Position numbers and translations under genes: made by a program. 64,000 bases of DNA, taken from NCBI GenBank assembly GCA_037447655.1, contig JBBHKE010002338.1:1-64000 (forward strand), in the 5' to 3' direction. This document shows, piece by piece, positions 21,598 through 29,517 of the stretch. Numbering within the stretch: the stretch's first letter is position 1; each line of letters opens with the position of its first letter. The notes under the pieces were generated by a model, which worked only from the letters and a program-made list of their open reading frames with translations, had not been told where the DNA came from and did no database searches. Source of the DNA: Zygnema cylindricum (taxonomy: Eukaryota > Streptophyta > Zygnematophyceae > Zygnematales > Zygnemataceae).

Positions 21598-22905
21598 TTA
21601 GTACCCGCCGTACCCATTAAGTTTGAAGTTGCCAGTCCGGTTCAGAATGAGCGCTACTGACAAGGTTTTGTAGTCCCTATCCACCATAGGGGTTTTAGGC
21701 TCTGCGGACAAATATACCTTCGGGGGTGGTGTTGGCCGGTAGACTTTGTCCTTGCCAGAATGAATTTCTTCTCCCAAGGCCTGAATGAGGGTATTTTCGG
21801 GCAGATTATGGGACGAAGCGAGAGTCTTAACATGAGTCAAGGCATAGGGCATGAGGTGCCGGACTAGCATGAGAGCAGGCTTTGAGGAAGGGAGTGGGGC
21901 TCCCGGGGATGAAGCCGGCGAATCTGGCTCCCGATCCTTTTTGTTCTCCTCTTTGTAATCACTCTCAGAGCCAGAATCGGGCATTGGTGGAGTTTTGGGT
22001 GCCTCCTCGTCCGGACGTTCTGCCATGAACCGCTCGAACCAATCTTGGTTGCTCTGTTTGTCTTCTTCCAATGATTTCTTCTCCTGCTGTAGTTTCTCGC
22101 TCTTGTAATTTTCGAAACCGGGAGGCAATTTAGGCTTAGGAGGAGGAGGAGGAGGTTGGATAGGCTTAATCCCAAGACTTGTGTCACTGTTCAACACTAC
22201 TGCCTGGGGCGTGAAAGATAAAGGCCCGGTGGCCTTCCAGTTGTGGTCCTTCTGGCTCATTTTCTGCCTGTCCCTCCTCTGATCAGAGGTTGAAGAGCGA
22301 AGTTGTCTACGACCATCTCCCACTCCCACATTCCACGCTCCGTGAAGTAAACTGCTAGCATGGTGGGCATTTGGAGGTTCCAAATCCCAACCCATCATAT
22401 CATCTTTGTTAGCACCCGGTGTGCTTTGAAGCTGAAGCTCCGCTAGCTTTTGTAGTAACTCTTGTTTCTGTCTTTGGAGTCGTTGCGCTGCCGTAAGAGG
22501 AGCAGGCTGGTAAGTCGACCCCAAACGAAGGGCAGCCAATTCTGCAGCCATGGCAGCCATCTGCTGACTCTGCTGTTGGATTATTATCTCCGGTGTAAGT
22601 CTTGCGGAAGCAGTCGTTAATGGTTCTGGCGTCACTGGTATAGGCAGCCCTGGGCGCTCCCAAGGATGAAGGAGTTGTAGGGGAAGAGGGTTAACGGCAG
22701 TCTCTCCTCCTCCCGTGAACAGAGCGAATTGCATCATTTCCTTTGGTATCCCGTTCTTCCGGAAACATTGTCCCTCCTTGTGCCCCATAAAACCACAGGC
22801 CACGCATTTGTGACACTCAGTGGTATACTTGCTCCGAATCTCGTTGGAGATCTGAGCATCGTCAAACTTAGGCAATTTGATTTGCCGCAGTTGGGACTGG
22901 GACAT
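21598..22905 (-). pseudogene. Pro-rich gag C-terminus with second CCHC knuckle (element D)
   Basis: A 435-codon frame opening MSQSQLRQIKLPKFDDAQIS. It has a second exact knuckle, CVACGFMGHKEGQC (about 22776-22820), a coiled Gln/Leu/Ala segment (TAAQRLQRQKQELLQKLAEL) and a long Pro-rich, charged, low-complexity region with a PPPPPPKPKLPPGF run. It ends LNRTGNFKLNGYGGY and a TAA at 21598-21600. The same frame continues after the stop into the protease. This is the longest intact frame of element D. Confidence 0.7.
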
Positions 22906-23468
22906 TTTCGAAGTTTCGCTCCGGGGAGTGGGTCAGTAATTGTTCTTCGTGACCGGTGTTTTCCCCCCCCCCCCCATGCTCCTTTGAGCCATTCTTCATG
23001 CTGCTTCTGGCTCCTTTCTGAACGCTCTACATCCCATTCTTTCAACTTAAGGGCTAGCTTCGGTTTGAGTTTCCTGCTGCAGCGTTTCCATCCATGTCCA
23101 GGTTGTTGACAATTTAGGCAATTGTACAGAATTACCCGATCGTCGGTCCCCATTGCCGGTTCTGGCCCGCTGTCCACAGTTTGCTTCCCTTTAAGCTTCC
23201 GCAAAGGTTGGAGTTCCGCTTGTTCTTCCCCACTTAAGGAAGTTTCCCCGGCGAATCCTGCAAAATTTGCTCTTGCCTTGCCGGTCACGGCTTTTTCCCT
23301 CGCCTCACTGTGAACGAAGTGGTCGTATAACTTCATGGCCACCAGGGATATGTCCTTGGCCGAGGGATTTATGTCCTGGATGGCTTGTCCTACAATCCAG
23401 TTATCCAAGGCAGTCTGCCCTGTCTGTGCGAAGGAATTACGGACAGCAATGAAATACTTCGTAGCCAT
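22734..23468 (-). pseudogene. Gag with first CCHC knuckle (element D)
   Basis: This 244-codon frame starts MATKYFIAVRNSFAQTGQTA and runs through a helical segment (LVAMKLYDHFVHSEAREKAV). It then has an exact CX2CX4HX4C knuckle, CLNCQQPGHGWKRC (about 23075-23120). A 13-base C/G homopolymer (22963-22975) follows the basic helix. It overlaps the next frame by 172 bases, and the two together look like one gag interrupted by a frameshift near 22900. Nucleocapsid knuckles bind the element's RNA. Confidence 0.65.
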
Positions 23469-23597
23469 CGCAGGAAGATCAATGGTTGACAGCTTAGTTT
23501 TCTGGCACAGGCAGGATAGACGGTAGAAGAGAGTCTGGGGTGTCTCGCTCTTTAAGCATCGGAATTCCGTGAATTCCTTGATGGCCGATTCGTTCCT

Positions 23598-24059
23598 TTA
23601 AGTGTGGAGGAGTCGCCAGATATTCAGAAGGGTGGTGCAAGGAGTAGGATTTGCCACCATGCGTGTTGCTGCCCGAGCTGCCTGAATAGCTTGCAGCTGG
23701 TTAACATAGGCCCTTCCTTGGGCCTGCACCTTCATATCATCGGTGAATGTGGCTGTCACAGGGGTGGCCGCCGCTGCCGCCAAGTCAACCTCAGCTTGTA
23801 AAACGGCCGCATCAAGAGTATGATCGGAGATCTTGATGCTAGGGGCCATCAAAAGAGGTTGAAGCTCCTTATAGTCTGCCAACGCCCCTCCAGAGAGGTA
23901 GTTGACCATCATGGGAAAGAGAGTCGTCTCGAAGTCATCCGCCATTGCTCCTCCCCTGTACTTATTGATTTCCGATTGGGTGAAAGATTTCCACAACAAC
24001 TCGAAATCTGAGAAAGCGATCCCCGAACTGTCCCCTGTAAATATTCGAATATCCCCCAT
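23598..24059 (-). pseudogene. Capsid-like gag segment (element D)
   Basis: An ATG-initiated run of 153 codons: MGDIRIFTGDSSGIAFSDF, then FELLWKSFTQSEINKYRGGA and FETTLFPMMVNYLSGGALAD. This resembles the IRIFTGD..F..W......G.A..W..L helical start of many LTR-element capsids. An Ala-rich helix with AAVLQAEVDLAAAAA follows. The upstream frame is open for some distance, so the ATG may be internal. The run ends in a stop just before the next gag block, which lies in another frame. Confidence 0.6.
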
Positions 24060-24271
24060 TTCTTTCTCTTCTTCCGCTGATTTGGTGAACTGAGAAAAGG
24101 AGAGGCCGGTGGGACTAACGAACTGTGCCGGCGAAGTAACCCCTTTGTCCTCTTCTTCGGGACCAGAACCGCCTTCTCATCCAATAGGAGATACTGCTCT
24201 GCGATTCGCGGATACTCCTCCCGTAGAGGAAGTACCAACCCCTGAAAGAATGGCTGGAGGAAGGGTATTCC

Positions 24272-24780
24272 TCACGGGAAGAATTCCTGGCCCCGGTGAG
24301 CAGAGGGTGTCTGCGTCTGAAGACTTGTTTCTCCTGATGTAGTGGAAGGAAGAGCCCACCCCCCTTCGTTTACTCCTCTATATCCACGGGAATACCTTTC
24401 GTCCTGAAGAACTGTCTCCTCTGAAGGGATGTGGATCCGAGGTCTGTTCAAAGGTTGATCTCCGTGCAAAGATGGAGAAGAAGACGACGAAGGCCAGTTC
24501 TGAGGAGAAGGAGTTCGTCTCCGGAAAGGAATCAGTTTCCGGGGCCGTCTTCGAGAGGTTTTAGGAGGAGTTCCGGAACTAGAGGATGGGGAATGCCTGT
24601 GAGGAGGAGAGTAGACGTCTGGCTTGTAGGGTAAATTCAGCGGACGTGGGGACCCACGGTCGGCTCCAGTAAGGGAAACGGAAGGAGATGGAGAGGAGAT
24701 GGGATTGTCCCGGGGTTCTGCTGCCAGAGCCTGGGAGTGGGAGGTAGGAGGATGAGGAGGGTACGGTAACAACGTCGGAG
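24272..24780 (-). pseudogene. Pro/Ser/Arg-rich gag N-terminus (element D)
   Basis: About 166 codons without stop, opening LLPYPPHPPTSHSQAL with no ATG after the upstream stop. It is low-complexity and basic, with PPKTSRRRPRKLIPFRRR and repeated SSSSPS runs. Towards its left end the reading shifts to a frame carrying GVTSPAQFVSPTGLSFSQF, which leads into the next block. I assign it to element D by continuity; on its own it has no diagnostic domain. It starts about 170 bp left of the 18S fragment. Confidence 0.5.
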
Positions 24781-24955
24781 ATGCCGCAATGGGTTATTCG
24801 CAGCCAAGTCCGCAAACGCGCGAGTGTTCGGATGCCGTTCACAGACTAGATGGCGGTGGGCTCAGGTCACGGTCACCTTCACGAGGCTTTCCGCGTCCGG
24901 TTCTAAGATATATTCGGGTCTTTTTGGAGACAGAAAGGGAAACAACTTCTCACCG

Positions 24956-24986
24956 TTCCGTAGGTGAACCTGCGGAAGGATCATTG
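24956..24986 (+). rRNA. 3' end of 18S rRNA (fragment)
   Basis: TTCCGTAGGTGAACCTGCGG followed by AAGGATCATTG is the universal 3' end of eukaryotic 18S rRNA. Upstream of it the sequence is not 18S, so only about 31 nt are present. It leads into ITS1-like sequence and then, after an interruption, 5.8S and 28S in the correct order and orientation. Confidence 0.93.
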
Positions 24987-25310
24987 ACACAAATCAGCCA
25001 CAACTGATTGTGTTGTACAGACAAAGCGAACACATTCTTCTCTTTGGGGCGCTGCCTACACGCATCCTGTCTGAAAATAGGCTCCGGCCCCTCTCTAAGC
25101 CGAAGGTTTGCGCCTCGACCATGATGTCGCTAGCGGCGTCCGAAGTCTTTGGCGCGTCTTGCCTCCCCCTAAAATCGGGGTTAAAAGCTCGGTGTGGGGG
25201 TTACCTCTCCAATACACACATGTTTGTGGGTTTCAAAGCTTTATCCTCAATAGATAAGGCTGTGAGGGGAGGTTTACTACTTATAATATTTTTGGGTCCT
25301 TGAAGTTGTA
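24987..25310 (+). other. ITS1-like spacer, 5' part
   Basis: It follows the 18S end directly and has the GC-rich, hairpin-prone look of an ITS1 (GGGGCGCTGCC, CTCCGGCCCCTCT, GGCGCGTCTTGCC). At about 25310 the character changes to AT-rich sequence, and 5.8S does not begin until 26243. A normal ITS1 would be a few hundred bases, so I read the change as the edge of an insertion. Confidence 0.6.
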
Positions 25311-26190
25311 ACACTTACCTTGTATAGTGTGATAGTGGATTAGTAACTCTGCAGTGTAGTGTACCGTCACATAGACACGCGTCAGTATGAGGGACAATTC
25401 ACAAAAAGCGAAATGGCCTTGGACACATGTAACATATCGAACAAAGTCAAACCGGCGCATCGGACGGACGAAAAGGAAAAACGGACATCTGGGAAAACAA
25501 GGGTGAAGAACAAATACAGGACGTCGATTTGAACAGAACTAACGGATACGATTTCAGTGTGGAACACAGGTGACAAGGTGCTCCGTAAGCACCCCAAATA
25601 TTTGTACAGGATTAACCACAACCGGTTGGACTTATTAACTACTGCTGACTAAGAAGCAACATTATGTGTACGGCACGAAATTAAGAAAACCTGAACAAAC
25701 GGTTTTTGGAGTCTAGTTAATTAAAATTTAGTATGTCACTGTTTGATTTAGGATAGTGGCAAACGGGATTCTTTGGAAGTACATTAGGTACTCTATCGTA
25801 CTACAGTACACTACGACTATTCAGATACCACAATCTGATTGGTCAAGTAGATAGACACTCAGTGTATAAAGCTTAGGACTTAGAAATATTTTGACAACCA
25901 GTTTTGAGATAATGCAAATCTGAATGCAGTTTTTGGGAAACTTGCAGATGTCATATCTTATGGTTTACTTGTTCAATTGTGTTGTACTTTTGGGAATTAA
26001 CAGTGTGTATGCTGGTCATATTGTATGCTCAATTTGGTGTGATTTGTACTTATGAATCAGGTTTTATAGTGAGTGAAACATCAGTGTTTGATTAGATTCT
26101 TGGTTAGCTTCTGTTTAAGTTATGTCTACTTTTACTACTACTGCTGCAGCTCCACCTGTACCAATGGTCATAGAACAACAATGTTCACCC
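25311..26190 (+). mobile_element. Truncated copia 5' end inserted in ITS1
   Basis: It contains a TATA-like GTGTATAAAGC (about 25863), a leader, and at 26121 an ATG starting MSTFTTTAAAPPVPMVIEQQ. This aligns with the copia gag start at 26879 (MSNSTATAASSPPATVVVEQ), and the preceding bases (TTAGCTTCTGTTTAAGTT here, ATAGCTTCTGTTCTTG there) also match. The gag breaks off at about 26185 and ITS1/5.8S resumes. So it is LTR plus leader plus about 20 gag codons. The exact left edge is not defined. Confidence 0.6.
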
Positions 26191-26242
26191 CGTAAAACCA
26201 ATAGATCTAGAAGCCTCGGTTGCGTGATCGACCTCAAAAAGA

Positions 26243-26400
26243 AAAACTCTCAACAACGAATATCATGGTTCTCGCAACGATGAAGAACGCAGCGAAATGC
26301 GATACGTAGTGTGAATTGCAAAATTCCGTGAATCATCAAATTTTTGAACGCAAATTGCGCCCGAGGCATTTGCCGAGGGCATGTTTGCCTGAGCGTCACA
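26243..26400 (+). rRNA. 5.8S rRNA (decayed copy)
   Basis: AAAACTCTCAACAACGAATATC, TCGCAACGATGAAGAACGCA, GCGAAATGCGATACGTAGTG and TTTTTGAACGCAAATTGCGC are present in order, giving about 158 nt. Several highly conserved positions are changed (CAACGGATATC to CAACGAATATC, TTGCAGAATTCC to TTGCAAAATTCC, CATCGA to CATCAA). These are mostly G-to-A, as expected for methylated, silent DNA. It is very probably a pseudogene in a dispersed rDNA fragment. Confidence 0.92.
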
Positions 26401-26625
26401 AAAAAACTTATCGCTGCCCGTCAAGCGCTCGCGCTCGTCGACTTTCAGCGGATCTGACCGTCCCAGTCGCATCCTCTTTTGGCCAAGACTTGGTCGGTTT
26501 AAATGGAAAATGTGTCGAACGCAAAACTCTTCGCACAACGTGGTAGTCCATACCCTTTTTCGAGGGAGGGGAACCGGTGTGCATGGGCGAGAGCGTCGGA
26601 TGGCGAGACGTTCTATATTTACTTT
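26401..26625 (+). other. ITS2 spacer
   Basis: The interval between the end of 5.8S and the start of 28S is about 225 nt, a normal ITS2 length for green plants. It has GC-rich words (GCGCTCGCGCTCGTCGAC, GGGAGGGGAACCGGTGTGC) that could form stems. The boundaries follow from the flanking rRNA matches. Confidence 0.8.
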
Positions 26626-26790
26626 TGACCTCATAACAAATAAGACCACCCGCCAAATTTAAGCATATTACCAAGCGGAGGAAACGAAACTAACAAGGAT
26701 TCCCCTAGTAACTGCGAGTGAACCGGGAAGTGCCAAACTTGAAAATCTAGGAGCTTCGCTCCCCGAGTTGTAGTCTAAAGAAGCGTCCTC
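26626..26790 (+). rRNA. 5' end of 28S rRNA (fragment)
   Basis: GACCTCATAACAAATAAG, CCGCCAAATTTAAGCATATT, AAGCGGAGGAAACGAAACTA and GATTCCCCTAGTAACTGCGA correspond to the first part of 28S rRNA. It continues to GAGTTGTAGTCTAAAGAAGC and CGTCCTC at 26790. There the sequence changes abruptly to copia leader. About 165 nt are present, with many substitutions at conserved sites (for example CTGAACTTAAGC to CCAAATTTAAGC), so it is a dead fragment. Confidence 0.92.
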
Positions 26791-27456
26791 ATAATAGAGT
26801 TTGCATAGATCACTGAGTTGCATTCTGTTACATCTTGAAGTTGGCTGTTGAGTACGGTGCTTGATAGCTTCTGTTCTTGATGTCTAATTCCACTGCTACT
26901 GCTGCTAGTTCTCCTCCTGCTACTGTGGTTGTAGAACAACTGGTTATGGGCCTTTTGTCAAGAATTCCCATATTCAATGGCCAAAAGTATGCATATTCGG
27001 CGGGGATGGTCGAATCAACGTTTGAAACTGTTGATTTATTGGGGGTCTTGGATGGCACTTTAGATGAAACAGATCCAAGCTGGGCGAAGAAAAATTCACT
27101 CGCCCAAAACAATCTAATTCTGTGCATTTCGGAGAATCTGAAAATGTCTCGGCTGAAAATAAAGAAAGCAAAAGAAATCTAGGAATCACTAGAAACAACG
27201 TTTTAAAAATCAAATGTCTAAGAGGAAATTTTGGTGGCTGGACAAATTTGGGACTGTAAATACTCCGGGGGGAGTATGGTGGAATACTGTGATAAATTTC
27301 GTGCTCTTATTGATGCACATTTGTCGGCTGGTGGCTCATTTTTTTAATTTCAACAGGCAGCTCTACTTGTTAGAGGTCTTCCAGGGAGTATTCTTTCCCT
27401 TCTTACTTGGGTCATTTTCACCTTTGTTCCTTCTCATGGTTTATATATTTTTCTGA
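26791..27456 (+). pseudogene. Copia leader and gag fragment beside rDNA
   Basis: The leader starts at the break in 28S, and an ATG at 26879 opens MSNSTATAASSPPATVVVEQ. The frame continues through IPIFNGQKYAYSAGMVESTF and WAKKNSLAQNNLILCI, a UBN2-type copia gag, for about 101 codons to a TAG at 27180. Related sequence resumes in other frames: KFWWLDKFGTVN at about 27220, and a RGLPGSILSLLT-like motif near 27370 that would be the gag 'GLP' helix. It dies out near 27456. It is non-functional, and from a different copia family than B or C. Confidence 0.75.
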
Positions 27457-28061
27457 CTTTTCATATTTATTTCCGTTGTTGTGTATGTTTGTGAGCATGA
27501 CTTTGCCGGTTGTGATGCATGTTTGCTTGCTTCCTTCTCATGCACGACACTGACAAAAGACAAATTAAGTTATAGTACGCTTAGGGAAAAAAGTTGTGCT
27601 TCCAGTCACGGCTAGATTTGCGGCTGAAAGTCAAAATTTGTTCCACTTCAATAAGACAGTACTGAAAATGACGTCTAAACGCCAGACTTTGACTTGATGT
27701 AATTAATGGACAAAAAGTCAGTTGGATCTGAACTAAATTCCTACCGACATAAGACAGCCAAATCTTTATGACTATCCGAAGAGTTACGTGGCGTTCCATA
27801 ATGTGCCCCCCAAAAGGACAAGTGGCAACTGGCTGCATGTAACAGAATTGAAATCTTTAAAGCGGAGTAACTTGGCTTTCCGGCCTCCGTTAGGCTCGAA
27901 ATAAAGTGTGTTCCGTTCAGTTTAGTAAATCCCTTGATCTGGTCTGGTTCCGTGTTCCCCCTCCGCCGTATTCTGATGTTCGTACAGGTAGAAAGGGTCC
28001 CGAAGATCTTGGGTAAAATAAAGGTGTGCCGAAAACGCACAAGAGCATGACATACATCACA
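27457..28061. other. Gene-free sequence
   Basis: I see no coding frame with domain content, no terminal repeats and no RNA gene here. Confidence 0.5.
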
Positions 28062-28238
28062 ATGACACGTCAGCAAATGTCGCGTCAGCATGTTGTCACG
28101 TCATTAAGAAGCCACGTCAGCAATAAGCCACTTCAGCGTATACACGTCAACATAATGCCACGTCATCACAAAAAGCCACGCCATCGTAATAACATGTTAG
28201 TAAAATGACACGGGAGCACAATGCCACGTCAGCATAAC
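28062..28238 (+). repeat. Tandem array of CACGTCAGC units
   Basis: About ten diverged units of the form (G)CCACGTCAGCA plus AT-rich filler repeat every 15-19 bp, for example at 28063, 28080, 28096, 28111, 28146, 28159, 28218 and 28223. The core CACGTCA is the G-box/C-box hybrid bound by plant bZIP factors, though the repeat may be only a satellite-like array. It lies about 1.3 kb upstream of the PTST-like gene on the same strand. Confidence 0.75.
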
Positions 28239-29517
28239 ATATATATTAAATTGTCGTGTCTTTAAATTGCTTATACGTCTTTAATCCTGAATTTCTGCTT
28301 ATTTTTCTATTAGCGATTGTCATGTCTGCAAGGTTCTACGACTGATAGGACTTTCAACAAGATGACAAGTTGGCGAAGTGCCACAAAGGAAAGCGTTTCA
28401 AGTGAAATAATTGTTGTCGTGGAGAATGGATCTCGGTCATCATAGATCAACAAGTATGCGCTTTACCATCAATATTCGTTCATCACATGCCCCATTCCCA
28501 CGCTACGATTTATAATTGTATTTCTTTGCATCTGTATTATCGTCCACCACTATTACCGTGCACCAGTAGGCGATGTGCCTTCCGCCAGGGTGGATGCGAG
28601 GCCAGCGGAAGCCGCGAGAAAATCTTTGACAGAAGATATAATAAAAAAACCCGTTACTTTTATACATGATCACATACCCTAAGGTGTCGTAGTACTTTTG
28701 ATTAAATGTTTTTTTATTTTCTATTTTATTATAAAGTCAAAGAAGGTCAACGCATTTTATAAACTTTTGAATTTTGTTCCGTGCGCATATTCATTATGTT
28801 TTGGGCGTTTAATGCGTGCGCATAGTACGAATGAAACCTTTATGATAAAAAGAAATGTTCATCATGAAACGTCCTAAACCTAAAACGGTAATGTCGTTCG
28901 ACCTGGTTTGACCTGGTTCAGTTTCGCCTCAAGGAGGTCTGGTGCCCCGTAATCGGTTTGGCAATCGGGCCGTACCTACGTGAGTCACAAGTTTGTAATT
29001 TTGTATCTTGCACACTCGTGAGTCACGAGTCTCGTATCACCTCACATCCGTAAATTATCCAAGAATTTCTTTTCTGTACGACACCATGAGAGATCCACGA
29101 ATCACGATACGCATTCCACCATACTGTAATTTACCGTACATAAGTAATCCATGTTAAATCCTGTGTTCCAACAGACCGTATCCCAAATTTTCGGCTTGCC
29201 GTCAGCCGTTACGTTTCGCGGTATGCAAAAGGTTTTCTCCCTATTGTCAGGAGGACGGATGACGTGGCACACCTCGCTGCCTCCTATCGGTGCAGAACTC
29301 TCCAAAAGAAGAAAAGAAAAACCATACGCCCAAAACAATGAAACATGCTTCAAACTCTCCATACTCCATTCTGTATTTTACGTTTGTACTTTTTACGAAA
29401 GCAAATCTAAATGTCAGAAACAGCGTTCCAAGAGTGTCCGAGGAGCCAAACAATGGATGAACAGAGAATTACGTGTAATTGAGCAGCTCGCCGTACATTC
29501 CAGCAGGAGTCTGGAAG
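28239..29517. other. Gene-free sequence upstream of the PTST-like gene
   Basis: It has no supported gene on either strand; open frames here are short and have no domain. It should contain the promoter of the gene starting at 29518, but I cannot point to a convincing TATA box or defined elements. Confidence 0.5.

Larger units (their letters stand above)
21505..24780 (-). mobile_element. Gag-protease retroelement D (truncated)
   Basis: Reading leftwards from about 24780: a Pro/Ser/Arg-rich N-terminal segment, a helical capsid-like segment, a first CCHC knuckle, a second CCHC knuckle, a long Pro-rich segment, an in-frame stop, and an aspartic protease with DTGA. The sequence ends soon after the protease; no reverse transcriptase or integrase is visible. 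It fits the 5' half of an LTR retroelement, but the gag resembles neither the copia gags here nor a family I can name. Frame changes at about 24260, 23590 and 22900, and the truncation, make it non-functional. Confidence 0.7.

Noticed and set aside
21360-21617. 85-codon minus-strand frame as a gene
   Set aside because: It overlaps the protease of element D in another frame and has no domain of its own.
26243-26400. Functional 5.8S rRNA gene in an rDNA array
   Set aside because: Only fragments of 18S and 28S are present and several universally conserved bases are changed.
28062-28238. CRISPR-like array
   Set aside because: The units are diverged, repeat-spacer geometry is absent (15-19 bp period) and the genome is eukaryotic.
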